Shown: one piece after another, positions 50,310 through 63,100 of the stretch
Numbering within the stretch: the stretch's first letter is position 1
Layout of the letters: each line of letters starts with the position of its first letter
NCBI GenBank assembly: GCA_024704765.1
Contig: JAKMXF010000222.1
Location: forward strand, 1,740,400 to 1,804,399
DNA from: Oopsacas minuta
Taxonomy: Eukaryota; Porifera; Hexactinellida; Lyssacinosida; Leucopsacidae
DNA length: 64,000 nt
Reading direction: 5' to 3'
The notes under the pieces: generated by a model
The model's input: only the letters and a program-made list of their open reading frames with translations
What the model was told of the DNA's origin: nothing
The model's database searches: none
Position numbers and translations under genes: made by a program

Positions 50310-50705
50310 TTTATGAGGAAGGATAGTTAGAAAATGCCCAGCCGATAGACTGGGAGTGCAGCTCAGGGTCATCTACCCAATAAACCCAGATTAGTCGTTG
50401 AGACTAATGATTAATATCATTTAGAAAATTTAATCCCAAAGGTGTGAAAAACGATTAATTAATCATATGGTAACTTTGTGTTCGTAAATTCAATTATACT
50501 CTAAAATGTCCGAATCGGAACCTAGCCCTATACACCTAATTACACATAACATAATGTTGAAATATAATCTCCAACATGATTTGAAGTTACATAGAAAGGT
50601 ACAAAAATACGAGTAATGACCAAAAAGGTGTGAAAAATCAGTTTAGAAAATTCATACTCCCAGGGTGCAAATCTCCATAAAAATGTATAGCAATTTTGGT
50701 GTTAA
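50310..50705 (-). repeat. Dispersed 400-bp family copy, inverted
   Basis: On the minus strand it contains GGAGATTTGCACCCTGGGAG, TTTCACACCTTTTTGGTCAT, CCTTTCTATGTAACTT and GCACTCCCAGTCTATCGGCT then GGGC, in the same order as the copy at 18480-18893. Confidence 0.65.
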
Positions 50706-51575
50706 TTCGACTGCTAAAATTCTTAGCGCATACTCCCAGTAATTTTCACTAACTCTTACTAATAAGTAGGATATGAATGTATAAAAGATTGAGAAGCTTG
50801 GACAATTTGAGAAATTGATGTTCACCACGTACCACGTACGTTATTCACTGTCTAATAAACTATCACAGCAATAGGCTGTCCATGCCTGTTTCAACACATC
50901 TTAATAGCCTTGGAATTGGAAGAAGTTTTTCTGGGATTAATTAATGGCAGGCTCAATGCCACGTAAAGCTTCCAGAGGAGGGTTGGTAATACCATGTGGC
51001 ACGTGTGAGAGGTTATTCCGCGTCATTATTCGTAATGTTACATGTTGATTGAATGAATTGAAGCCTTATGGCTATTAATAATGTCTAGATGTAACAAGCA
51101 AAGAATCAGGGAGCCATTTCTAATAAACAAATTAAACAAAAGAATCACTAGCAAACCTAATGGAAGAAGACGCGTTCCAGTAATACTTTAATAATATGTA
51201 GAATGCAATTAATTCAAATGGCGCTAAATTTAGCCAAAAATCGAATCAATAATAGCTATAGCTAGATTATCATTACAAGGTAACAACAGAACAGAAGCGG
51301 TCTGCATCCCTGGGGACCAATATGAGATAATGATCTGATAATTTGAATCAATTCAGTTTCAATAATCCAGAATAGCATGACGGTACTATTTTTCATACCA
51401 TTTAATTAAACACTAAATCAGTCTTTAAAAGAAATTCTAGAATATTTGTAAATTGTAACATATAGGTCAAGGTGTGAAAATATGATTAATTATATGATAA
51501 TTTTGTGCTTGTTTGTACAAAATTGTAGCCAAGTGTCCAGGTAGCGTTCTGTCCATTTCCCATGTAACATTCCCA

Positions 51576-51719
51576 CAGTAAACTCTCGTTATACTGAAGT
51601 GCTCGGGACCCGGTTTCATATCGTTATAAGCGGCATTTTGTTTGCAAGCGGCGGAGAAAAATCAATTACTTTCAACCTATAGGGGTAAAGAATCACTTTG
51701 TTATAACGAGAGCTTACTG
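51576..51719. mobile_element. 144-bp inverted-repeat miniature element
   Basis: The ends are CAGTAAACTCTCGTTATACT and TTATAACGAGAGCTTACTG, inverted relatives with CAGT ends. The right side is followed by TA. It belongs to the pogo/Tigger-like group but to its own subfamily. Confidence 0.7.
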
Positions 51720-53868
51720 TACAATACAACTAAGCTACATCGTAAAAGCTATATAGCTGATAGAGTATTGCTCCTGTATAAGAGGTGAGTGAAGTAATTG
51801 GCTGGTGAAGCCAGGGCCCGAGCCCTTAGGGACCCCTCCAGAGAATTCTCCAGTGTATATACGCAAACAGCAAACAGAAGGCCCTAAATATTTGGATAGC
51901 ACCAGGACCAGAGGACTCTTAATGCAGCCATGGGTGACGAGGTAAGTAAGAAAAGAAAATACAACTCTCATACCCGAATTTCGATTAACTAGTCATGCCA
52001 ATAGATCCTAATTCACTGTTTCCTAACCTGGCAACAGAAAGTATTGTGGTCTATGGGAGGGAGTCCACATAAATGAATAAGCAAAAAGTTGGAAACATAG
52101 TCCTAGTTAATATTAGGCGATATGGTGACATGCCATATTTAACAACTGTAGGCGGGACAGTATCGCTTCTGAGGATATAAGTTGAGTGTAGTATCTGACT
52201 AATCGTGCTAAAAATGTAGTTGGCCTGTCCTTTCCGGTAGACCAGATAATCAATATGTTACAGCACATGCAGCGGCGTAGCTAGGACAGTAAGATGGTGC
52301 GGCATTGCCGCACTTGTAGTACATTTCTATGTAAATTTTGGGTGGGCACACACAATACTAGGTGTGGCATGTACCACATGACTGTACCCTGGTTACGCCC
52401 AACCCACATTGTGTAGAAGTTTTCACCAGCTGGAAAAAGCGGGTTACAAAGATGTATTCGCTGAAACATACTGTATTTACCTGAATAAGCACCGGGGGGG
52501 CTAGAAAACGGGACAATACTTGTGAGTTAAAGTTTTATCACCACCCTCTAGAAAACACTTTTTCATAAAATTTATGCCTCATTTCACTATGAAACAAATT
52601 AGAGTTAGTTTCCAAATATTTAGACCAAAACCGACGAAAAGAATAAGCGGCAGGGATGTATTCAGAGCAAATACAGTAAATCAAATACAGTATTTAGTGT
52701 GTTTGGAATGCATAGAAACTAATTTGGTGGTTGAGAGAAGCCGTGAAATAGAAACAGCATAGATAACATTATGTTGAATTCACTGCTTGTGAAGAAGCAA
52801 TACATAAATAATGGCTTCAGCTAATGAATAATACTGTAATAGTAGATGCATTAGGTAGTAACTAGTAGCCTATTCTGTAATACAATACTCTGAATAATGA
52901 ACTCACCACGGATAAATGTAGCCTTATTCTCAATCTAATAGCCTCAAAAAGCTAAAAATAAGCGTATCTTTGACTGGGATAAGTAGGCGTTGTGTGAGAT
53001 ATTGTTACTCCGTTACTCGAGCTCTGTGTACCGACAAGGGTTGGGCGCCAGAAGAGCGAATTTTGACAAAAGAAAACCCAAAATTGAGTGAGAAATCGTA
53101 AAATATTACCAATGAGTATTTCTGATTTTGTGAAATAGGAAAATAGGCATATAGGCAGTATAGTAGAAATTGATCACTTGAAGGTAACTGAATCTTCCTT
53201 TATATACTTGTTCTACAGTGTAGTATTATATAGGAGGGCCATGAATTAGCCCCTGTACTAAAACAAACATGTTTTGAGTCTTGTTTTCACATCTAGTTGA
53301 TGGAAATCAGTGAAAATATTTAAGAAATGAGATAAAATATTTATTTTAACGTTCTAAAATTTTCATTTAGTAACAAATATGTAACTCACTTCAAACGGGT
53401 GTAATATGAGTAGGAAGAAGAACAGATATTTATTTGCCACGTGAACTACTTTGGAACTCGTGTGATCTTCAAGATAATATTCCAAACTCCAATAAACTCT
53501 AAAACTCGTACAATTATTGAGAAACAACTAGCCAGGAAGCAAAAGCCAATAGTTAGGTTGTATATTTATGAAGTTCCTTGATAAACGATAATAGAATATG
53601 AATTTACATCATGGTTGTCCTGTAACCCCTATTAGCAATGGGAGGAGGTATAGTAATCATAAGATTATGAGTGTACCAGTTTCCGAGTATAACATGGAAA
53701 TATGATTACACAATAACTTCTGACTATCCAGAGGATACAGGAATGACCGTAGATTATTATGGGGCTATAATGCCATATATTTTAATAAGATAGAATCGTT
53801 CTTTGAGATCAAGGCTGATTCGATATTATTGTTAGATTGTTTCAAAAACTTACGTGGAAGTATTATGC

Positions 53869-53956
<88 letters not shown>
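53869..53956. repeat. AAT microsatellite, about 29 units
   Basis: An uninterrupted AAT run of about 88 bases. It makes spurious poly-Asn and poly-Tyr open frames on the two strands. Confidence 0.95.
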
Positions 53957-53959
<3 letters not shown>

Positions 53960-54741
53960 GTCTGTCAACTTTAACTGAACCTATAACTACCTATCATAAC
54001 ATGACATTCCCGGTGGCGTATTCAAGATCGGAATGAGTCTAGCCAAAGTGCTTTGATTTTATGAACTTTAGAGTTATAATACTGGTATGCTGTGAATGCA
54101 TTACGTTTCTAACTATTGGTCCTTGATCATACAAAGAAATTTGTCTCCGACAGAACGGTGCAATACATCATCGCAAATATTTCTCACATTTGTGGGATTG
54201 AATAATAAGAGCGATGATTATAACCAATCAAAATGGGGTTAAAATGGAGAGGGAAATCTATTGAATGATAGTTCTTATTCTGCAATATTATTATTAGCTC
54301 ATATTTTGTGCTCCTCTACCTCTAATTCTCTATGGACAGCTAACTGTAATAAACCAAATCACTAAATAGTTGCCTGTATGATATTACTGCAAATCTAAAG
54401 CTAGTTGGTATACAAACAAGGTAGTTCTAGCTAATGGTTTGTACAATTTTCACCAGGGTTTCACCGTTCCATGCCTCCATATAGCCTCTCTGCTAAAATA
54501 TCTCGTCTCTTATCTCTTTCTTCATCATGGACAGATGGACTACGTAGCTAAGAAATTAGAGATAAAACGTGTATAAGCATGCAGGGTATATTCAGGGACA
54601 GCTACGCTCATATAGGCATATGAATATGACTAGATATAGTTAAGAGCGGGAAATATTGGACCATTCCCCAATCGGTAACATTAATTTTCTTATTTAGACA
54701 AATTATGACAATTTAGATAGAGTTATTGAAGGCATAGTACG

Positions 54742-54850
54742 CAGGGCTCTCAACTTGGGAACTTTCAGAATCGTGAGATTAGTTTTCTAATAAAAGACAA
54801 AGGATTACGTTGTGACTTTAGAAACGAAATCGTGAGAATTGAGAGCCCTG
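54742..54850. mobile_element. 109-bp hAT-like miniature element
   Basis: The ends CAGGGCTCTCAACTTGGGAA and AATTGAGAGCCCTG are inverted repeats with CAGGG tips, as in many hAT elements. The flanks show only a weak duplication (AGTACG and AGGACG). Confidence 0.6.
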
Positions 54851-54986
54851 AGGACGGTAGGAGCGTGTTCTCATGGCCCGGTACATGCATTATCCTGTTA
54901 AACTAAATAATTGAGTTTCAGGTCAGCCAAATTGTGCAAATGCAGAGTTGCCCAGGTTCGTTGACTTGGCTAATACGAGCATGAAA

Positions 54987-55209
54987 GTCTTCAAACGTTA
55001 CGTAACCTTACCCTGGGAGGGGGTTATTTTTCGCGAATTTTGCGTTACGTAACGTCTGACGCCCCACGCCATGTCACACCAAAAACAACCAGCTGAAATC
55101 TGCCCTCAAATTTCGTTACCCATGTTGGCATATAGGCTCACGTAACTTTGAAAGTGTCATAGAGATGCATAACTTTGGGTAATTAGCGTTACGTAGCGTT
55201 TGAACAGCC
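54987..55209. mobile_element. Inverted-repeat element with repeated GTTACGTAAC
   Basis: The left end GTCTTCAAACGTTACGTAAC and the inverted right end GGCTGTTCAAACGCTACGTA are relatives. The palindrome TTACGTAA and close variants occur several more times inside, so both ends have subterminal repeats of a kind that transposases often bind. Confidence 0.6.
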
Positions 55210-57151
55210 TCTTATCTTTTGATGGAATCAAATATCTATAGAAATAGTGAGTATTAGCTGTGTCACTGGTAATACTTACAAGTGATGGCGGAAAAAAGCT
55301 CCCAAAAATTGTTCTCAATTAATCATGACAGGTCCTTGTATGCTTCCAAAGTATAAGCTTAAGATCAACACAATAATGATCACATAACAAGACCTCGAAG
55401 GGAGGCGAACAGATACCCAAATGTTAAGGCCGATGTATTTTAGGCATAAGTCGAAGAATAGTTTCGTCTTGGAAAATAGTCAGTTTCTCGTTGCATTTAA
55501 TATTTCATAGATATTGTGAATAAGAAGCATCTCGCACTCATATAATAATAATTTAGAGAATTTAAACTTAACTTACAAAGATAATTCATTCATCAACTAA
55601 TTAGCCTTCAGATACATTCTTAAAGAGAAACTAGCAACTAAATGGGCAATCAGTCCCAAGTGTATGGTATATTGAATAATTGTAATTAAATTTAGAAGAA
55701 TTGAACTATGGATATTATCGATCGTTGCAACTAGTCTGAATGATAGAATTAATAGAAGTAACAGAATTCAAAATAATATGTTAAAACAGTGGATAAATAT
55801 TGTTAAATCATTTCTAATAACTACGTTCTTGGTATTTCTAATGAATAATACATGGGATTTGTATGTTTATAGTAAATCCCAGATGGTATTGTTGGATACA
55901 AAAGTTTCTGTTAGACTAGATACTGAATTCGCTTAGCTATGGTGCCTTGATTAGTGATGTATTAACAAGAGCAGCACAGGCTTTATGGAAGAGTTAATAC
56001 CGCAGACCTCAATTAAATTGTAAAGTAACTGAACAAAAGGAGTAGTTTCTTGGATACCGGTTGTCATGTCAGAAAAATTTAATTAAAATAGAATTATGCG
56101 TACAAGGAATATCAAGGATCATGCTTGTGCTAAATGACTTGATCTGACGCAATATATGCTGTAAAACAACAAAACGTTATTAAAGTGTTGTAAACTCCCA
56201 GTGAGGTCAAGTGGCAAATGCCTGTAAGCAGACAGTATTATATTTACAATAAGAAAAATAAAATAACACATGAATATCATGGAATGATGGAATATGCTAT
56301 TATTGGTCTAGGCAGTCAGCTGATATCCATGACATCAAGTGTTAGCAACATGTCTTGAAAGTAACATTTGATAATACCTATTTTCCCAATATACATGGTC
56401 CAAGTCCGTACTGATTATCTATGATTGTAACTCTAGAAAATGAAAATGAACGCAATTGGAGTGTGTGTTCCATTTTTAAGGAGCAGGTGCGAGGTACGAC
56501 CCAATAAATTTAAAGCACTTAATGCTCTGCCTATTCAATCCTACTGGCCGGGCAGGACCACTTTACCCTAAATCAAACCAGTGACCTGACTGCTATAAAA
56601 TTGACCCCGCCGCCCCTAGCTACACATTAGGAAAGCAGCAAAATACGTACGAATTGCAATGTTTGCTAAGACGATCAAATGAACAGAACAAATATCATGG
56701 ATATTTATGGCGAACAAACACTACTAAAGTAAGGATAATATCTACCTACTGCTCCACTATATTTATCAAAGCAAAATTGTAGAATTAACTAACAGAGCCT
56801 TTGTCATGATATTAGAAGATTCTTACACAGAAATTTGTATAACGTATGCTAAGGGTTGCATGAAAATAATAGTTTTTAATGGAACATGGCCTGATTGAAC
56901 TTTGTTGCATACACTATTATTTGATGCAACCAAATTGCATCTTGTATGTCACTGTATATGTATGGTGGGTATACTCTTAATTATGACTAAAATAGTTCTC
57001 TCAATATGTATAATCTGTATTTTAGGCTAATCAACATAATGTATAACAAATAAAGTATAATAATTAACAATAATGTATATCGCCTATTGTATCATATCAC
57101 CAGTGAGAATACAATATTCTATTAGCAAATTATTCTACACTCTATCAGAGA

Positions 57152-60100
57152 CTAGACTGATATATCCTTCTTCTGACTAATATTGATTTTATCTCCTAAG
57201 CTGAGTGCCATGCCTTGTGACTTAGCTCTGATTCTGACATGTCCAGTAACAGAGACATCCTTATCTTGAGGCTTCTTGAGAGATATGTTAGCAAGAGCTT
57301 CCTCTCCAAATATACTCCTGGCGTAAAGATTAGCAGAGAGGAAGTCACACTCTCCGGAGAGAGCCTTTGGAGGTGTGAGACATTTCATGTTAGTAGATTT
57401 GACTATGTGTTCTAGATAAGTTTGCATATTCTTGATTGAAGTGTTAACAGACAGTTTATTCTCCCACTCAAACTCAGTCCATTTCTTCCTGAAGTCCTCC
57501 TGCATCAGATGGCCAGGCCTTATGTAGTCCATAATATCAATGTGTATATCATTCAATACGACACAGTTCTTGTCAGAGGATGCAGTACCGGCTACATCAT
57601 ACACAATATTACCGAAAATAACTCCATTTTCGGTGGATGAAACTTTCACTGCTGCTTTGATATTAGCGAAGTCTTGTGGAGCTAGATTTATCTGAGATGG
57701 TTTCTCGACTAGTTTCAGATCTCCATGAGTAGCTAGTTCCAACAGGACTCCTTGTAGAGTATCAGGAGTCTGGTTAACAATCAGGATATCAAGAATGATG
57801 TCATACTGATGTACATATACATAAGCTTCAGCGTAGATAGGATCAGAGAATCCAGTCATCTGGTAGACACGATCTAACTTGCTCTCTGATGAGCTGTTAG
57901 TATCCTTTTGGTCTGAGGATCCTACTGCTTGTAGGAGACTTGCTTCGAACCTACAAGTATATGAAGCAATCATTATAACATATATGGTCATTTTCAAGAT
58001 TTCGTCAGCATTCTTAGAGATACGACACCAATATATTATCAGGGTATGGGAAGAAGTCAAGAAGGGGATATAGAACATATATGCAAGACAATTAATTCCT
58101 CTACAGTGCTTACAAATTGGAGCATTTTTGTTAACAAATTTGCTTCGTAAGCATTTAGATGACTCATTTCGATCTGGGAAATAGATTGTAGGCAGCGTTT
58201 CCCACATTATTTTTGGGATTGAGGCAGCCTCTGTCGCTTATACACGTACCAAACCTTATACATAGAGTCTTCATTTTAACTCGATTTGGGGGAACACTGA
58301 TTGTAGGTATAGTTTGTCTATTGTTAAGAATCAATAATACATACATATAGTCGGGGAAAATGCTACATTTTGACCGAAACAAATAAATTAACTGAATCAT
58401 CACTAGTCAATTGTTGGGCGTGGCATTGCTTTTTGTATCGAATGCTGAGTCAAAAGTAATGAATAAAGCTTTCTAATAGTACTTACTCAAAATGTATGAA
58501 ATGTATACACCCAGAAACGGTTCAAACAAGGTAATAATTAAAGTATATACGAGGGTCACTAGGAAAGGTTTGCGACTCGGGTATAACTATTGTTTGAAGT
58601 CAATTGAAATAGTTTAGAATTTTATAATATGGAATATAATTGTTCAAAGTAACCACCAATGTGGGAAATATATTTATGCATCCGCTCAAACCACTTTTCA
58701 AAGTAAGCGGTCCAATCTTCAGGTTTTACCTGCTCTAAGCAGCCTCTATATGCCTCGACAGCACCCCGCTGGAATGTCGAAAGTAACTCCACGTATCTGC
58801 ATTTTCATCCTCGGGAATAGATAGAAGTCGCACGGTACAAGATCCGGTGAATATGGTGGGTGGGTGACGAGCTGAATGTCATTCTCTACAATGGCGTATA
58901 ATGTTCTTGCAGCTGTGTACGCGTTGCATTATCATTAGGTCATAGAATTGGTCTTCTAATTCGTTTTTAGTACTTACAAAGCCACTCCTGTATTAACTTT
59001 GGTACACAAACTTCGGAATACCATTCTGAGTTGACTGTTTTCGCTTAACTAATGGAATTGTAGAAACATGACCCGATTTTCGCAAAAAATGTCGCAACCA
59101 TCTGGTTTCCCACACTTTTTTGGCGTCTCACTTTCGTAGGATAGTCTTCCCCTGGAAATGTCCAGACCAATGGATGTTTTTACGCTCAGTATCATACTCG
59201 TTGATCCACGTTTCATCATCCATAACAACATGATCCAATAATTTAGACTTTCAATTCATTATCGAATTTCATGATCATGAACTTGCAACATAAATCACTC
59301 ACTCTCTTTCAATTTCCATTTTGCTACAATTATATAGGTGTAAGATAAACTTATGAGAGTTAATACGTGATCAAAGTTATCACACACATCTACAAATATG
59401 AATCTCATTATACATACTGTTACTAATTGATACTGAATACAACCTGTCCAGAAAATATAATTTAAAATCAGCGCCCAGACGTTAGTAATTACTCTACACT
59501 TCTCCCCATTAATGGTAGATATTCATCCCCACTGATCCTTCCTGTCCGTATATGTACGCAACATACCCAACAGAATACGGTTCGATCTCTCTGCCAAACC
59601 ATCTCTTTGGGGTGATATGAACTTGTGTGAGTCTTTGTAACACCAAATGAGCTACATAATTCTGAGACTAATGCACTCTCAAAGTTTCTCCCCTGATCAC
59701 TATACAATTCCTTCGGAATACCAACATGGCAAAACAGCCTCCTTAGGATCCGTTCTATTCTATTTGCTCTTTGGTCTGGCATAGGAAACGCTTCCAACCA
59801 TTTGGTGAAATAGTCCTGAACCACTAAGATATATTTGTTCCCTGTGCATTCATAGGTACCTCTAGGACATCAACTGCGATTCTTTGCCAAGGGTTCCCAC
59901 TGGAGAGATAACTAAAGGAGCCTATACTGATCTAAGTTGTTTAGTGATCATACATTCGTCAAATGTGCTGCAAAATTGTCTAACATTCCATGCCATTCCA
60001 AACCAAAATGCACTATTGTTAAGTCTCTCAAACGTTTCCGCCATCCGAAATCCCCAGAACCAGGTATATCATAATTCTTATGTAAAGAAATATTCTTCAA

Positions 60101-63100
60101 TTTGGTAGGATCAAATTATAGTTCTTCTTTCACCGAATCCATGAACTCTATATTGCTGCAAAGCAACCCGATCCTAGAGTTGTTTCCATATTTAGAAATT
60201 ATGATTGAATAATACCATCGTTATTAAGAGCAACAAACAAATTTTATACATCATGCAAGTAGATCATTGCTGAATAATACGGACAAATATTCAGCATAAA
60301 TCTACTTGACTGAAAATCGCCTAGTGCAAGTAGAGCAAAGCAGCCTATTAGTGGGATGCTCGTATTTATATATTAGAATCACATATATAAAGGAACTAAA
60401 AAAAGAATATACATTCACATTTTCTAAAACAATAGGATTGCTCAAAGGAATGGCTAGCGTAGAAGTAAAAATCCACTTTATCGAACAAGGAAAAGAGAAC
60501 AAAAAGAAAATTCGAGACTGCTTCAAGAGGTTGCATGAAGCTCTACGACTCAGAGAGAGTAATCTCATATCTTACCTTGATCAAAATGAAGAGTATATTA
60601 GCAATAATCAGGAAATAAAGAAATTACTAGAGAACTTGAACAAATACAAATTGATCAGTGCAGAAACACTAAGTTCAAATGAACTGGCAGACATTCATGG
60701 AAAAGTAGAAGCATTGATAAATAACAAAATCGAGGGACTAACAGCTGAGACAGACAGGTGTATTGAATTTGAATGGAACAATCAATTCGAGACTCAAATA
60801 GAACAGCTAGGGAATATTAAAAGTTTAACTGTAAAGGATTACAGGATTGCAAGAAACAAATTTAGAAAAATATCATTCGTTTCGATATTTTTCATTTGTC
60901 TATACTTTATAAATTATGTCATATTCCAGCGGTTTCCAACCTGGGATCCATAGGATCTCAAATTTGTATTGCAGTCTATAAGATAGGGTCCACAAAGGAG
61001 AAAGGTTGGGAACCGCTGTCCTATTCTATCATTGTTATAAGATTATATCATACAACTGTGTTAAATACTGTAACATTAGCCACACATGTTGGTATTAACT
61101 ACTATTTGTAGTTCATTGGTTATAATATTACATAACAATAGTAGCTAGAGAATAGACGGAGAATAATCGCATTTGCCAGAAAGTAGGGGGGGTCGATACT
61201 CAGCCTTCAGCCAATAGGAAATGATATAATAGATACATATTGGTATCTAGACGAAGCTAGGGGGTTGCTGGTAACGCCAGGACAACTGTCAGCAACCCCT
61301 GGATTACTGAAGATTCACACAATTGTATATTAATGAGGTTGATACCAACCCCAAAGGCGAAATGCTAGTTACGCCTCTGATTGGTATTGAATTAGAATAT
61401 TCCAGTTGACATAACAAATGGTAGCTACTCACTACTGTCATATGAACGAATATCTTAGACCACAAGAGAATAACGAAATATGGAACCCCTGGCCAACTTT
61501 GAGTGATTTTTGAGGAAATAATTAAGGAATTCCAGCATAAAGTTAGAGTTTGATTAGAGTTTCGTATAAAAACAACGCGTAAGCTAATTTAAAAGAAGGA
61601 CAACATCATAGTACTAGCTTCTAACTATAATCCCTCCTATTCAATTTTCTATAAATCTCCAAAGGTGTGAACAGGAGAACGAACACGTATATATGTTAGG
61701 ACAAATTTACGGAATCAACAATTATGCATAATTACAGATTTTTGGTATGAATTACAAGCGATCTCTAAGTGTAAGCGAGTGACTTAAAATCAATATCTGT
61801 AAACATTGAATATGTGAACACGGTCGATGACATCATCATCTGCTTCATAACAACGAAGATGTGTCCATGTCATACACAGTAGAGAATTGCTTCAATAATT
61901 GATAGAATGACTCTACCTATTCTCTATTCTCTATTCTCTATTCTCTACTATGACTTGTTGAATAGCGCAAGAACTTCAATAAACTAAATATTTGTAATAC
62001 TTGCGGATGAAACTAAAGACTATGTAGTGAAAAGAACAACTATCACTATGATTCCGTAACATAAATAAATCGAAAATAATTTTACTGGATATAAGCATGC
62101 ATCTGAATTGAATGCTGCTGCTCTTGTTGAGTACATCTTCCAAAGGAATTCGTATTTCAATTTATATTTATCAATGCGTTAATCAGTGCTATGATGGTGT
62201 ATCTGTCAAAAAGCCCTCTGGTCAAAGAGGAAGACAATATTGAAAAACTCTCCGATAGAAGGTGTTCCCGTTCGTAACATGTCTTGCTGTTGAAAATATT
62301 GTTGAAAATAATTTGTCGCTTAATATGAGAGATTTTGATCTCTGAATTCAGTATACACAAACACACATGAGCATCGGTATGGGGAGAGACCGAGGCACGT
62401 ACCATAGATGCAGCTTCGTAGGGGGAGGCCGGGAATGCTGGATGCTTAGGCGGGTGGTAATGGACGTGACGGCCTTGTACACACTAAATCTATATTATTA
62501 AAACTCAATTATTGTGTGTGTGTTTGTGTGTGTTTGTCCACTTTGTATTATAATAATAGGGGAAGATAATCTGCGATATAATACAGGGAATAACATATCC
62601 TTCTGTTGACGTTATAGGAAAAGTAAACAATGAAATTGGCTAATCGAGTATGCTGATTCCGATTTTCACGTTTTCGAATTAATCATATGGAAATGTATTT
62701 GTTGTTTTTATGAATATAAAGTAAACAAATTGTTGAAATAATAATGTATTATTTCAATTTTGCAATTTCATACGTTGCAAAATTCGAGACACGAAGTGCC
62801 GAGTCTCATGCGAACACAAAGCGTTCAAGCTGCAAACAGCTCGTAGTATATTAAGTGTATCTCAAATCTAGCAATAACTAATAACCTGTTCTCTGCATCT
62901 AGAGCATCTCCAGTTACAAGCAATCCAAACAAAATAGCATCATCTGCATGAGTCTCACTCTCCTCCGGTATACCAGTGTCCTTCATCTTCCTTTCCTTTG
63001 ACTGCTCACTGAGTAGTTCGTCTACTGCTTTTCTTGTTTTATCTAGAACAGCTAAGCCTATGGAAGGGTCAGGAGAGGATAGCAATCTCAAACACAACCA

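Larger units (their letters stand above)
48946..57151. other. 8.2-kb gap between KANSL1 and COPB1
   Basis: No gene is supported on either strand. The region contains a hAT-like element (49594-50226), an inverted dispersed-family copy (50310-50705), a miniature element (51576-51719), an AAT microsatellite (53869-53956), two hAT-like miniatures (54742-54850 and 54987-55209) and a GGAGTG-rich repeat (56448-56540). Any 5' exon of KANSL1 would fall here. Confidence 0.45.
57951..62885 (-). other. COPB1 intron, 4.9 kb, nest of mobile DNA
   Basis: This is by far the longest intron that can be closed in the window. In order it holds a mariner-type relic, a Ty3/gypsy integrase relic, a plus-strand ORF, a hAT miniature, a short TCTATTC tandem run (about 61918-61945) and a Helitron-like copy 42 bases from the upstream exon's donor. 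Confidence 0.85.

Noticed and set aside
51735-51971. Minus-strand open frame of 78 codons
   Set aside because: No family resemblance; lies next to a miniature element and has no supporting exons.
53765-54036. Poly-Tyr and poly-Asn open frames
   Set aside because: They are produced by the AAT microsatellite.
61918-61945. TCTATTC tandem run as a functional array
   Set aside because: Only about four seven-base units; best explained as a simple microsatellite.
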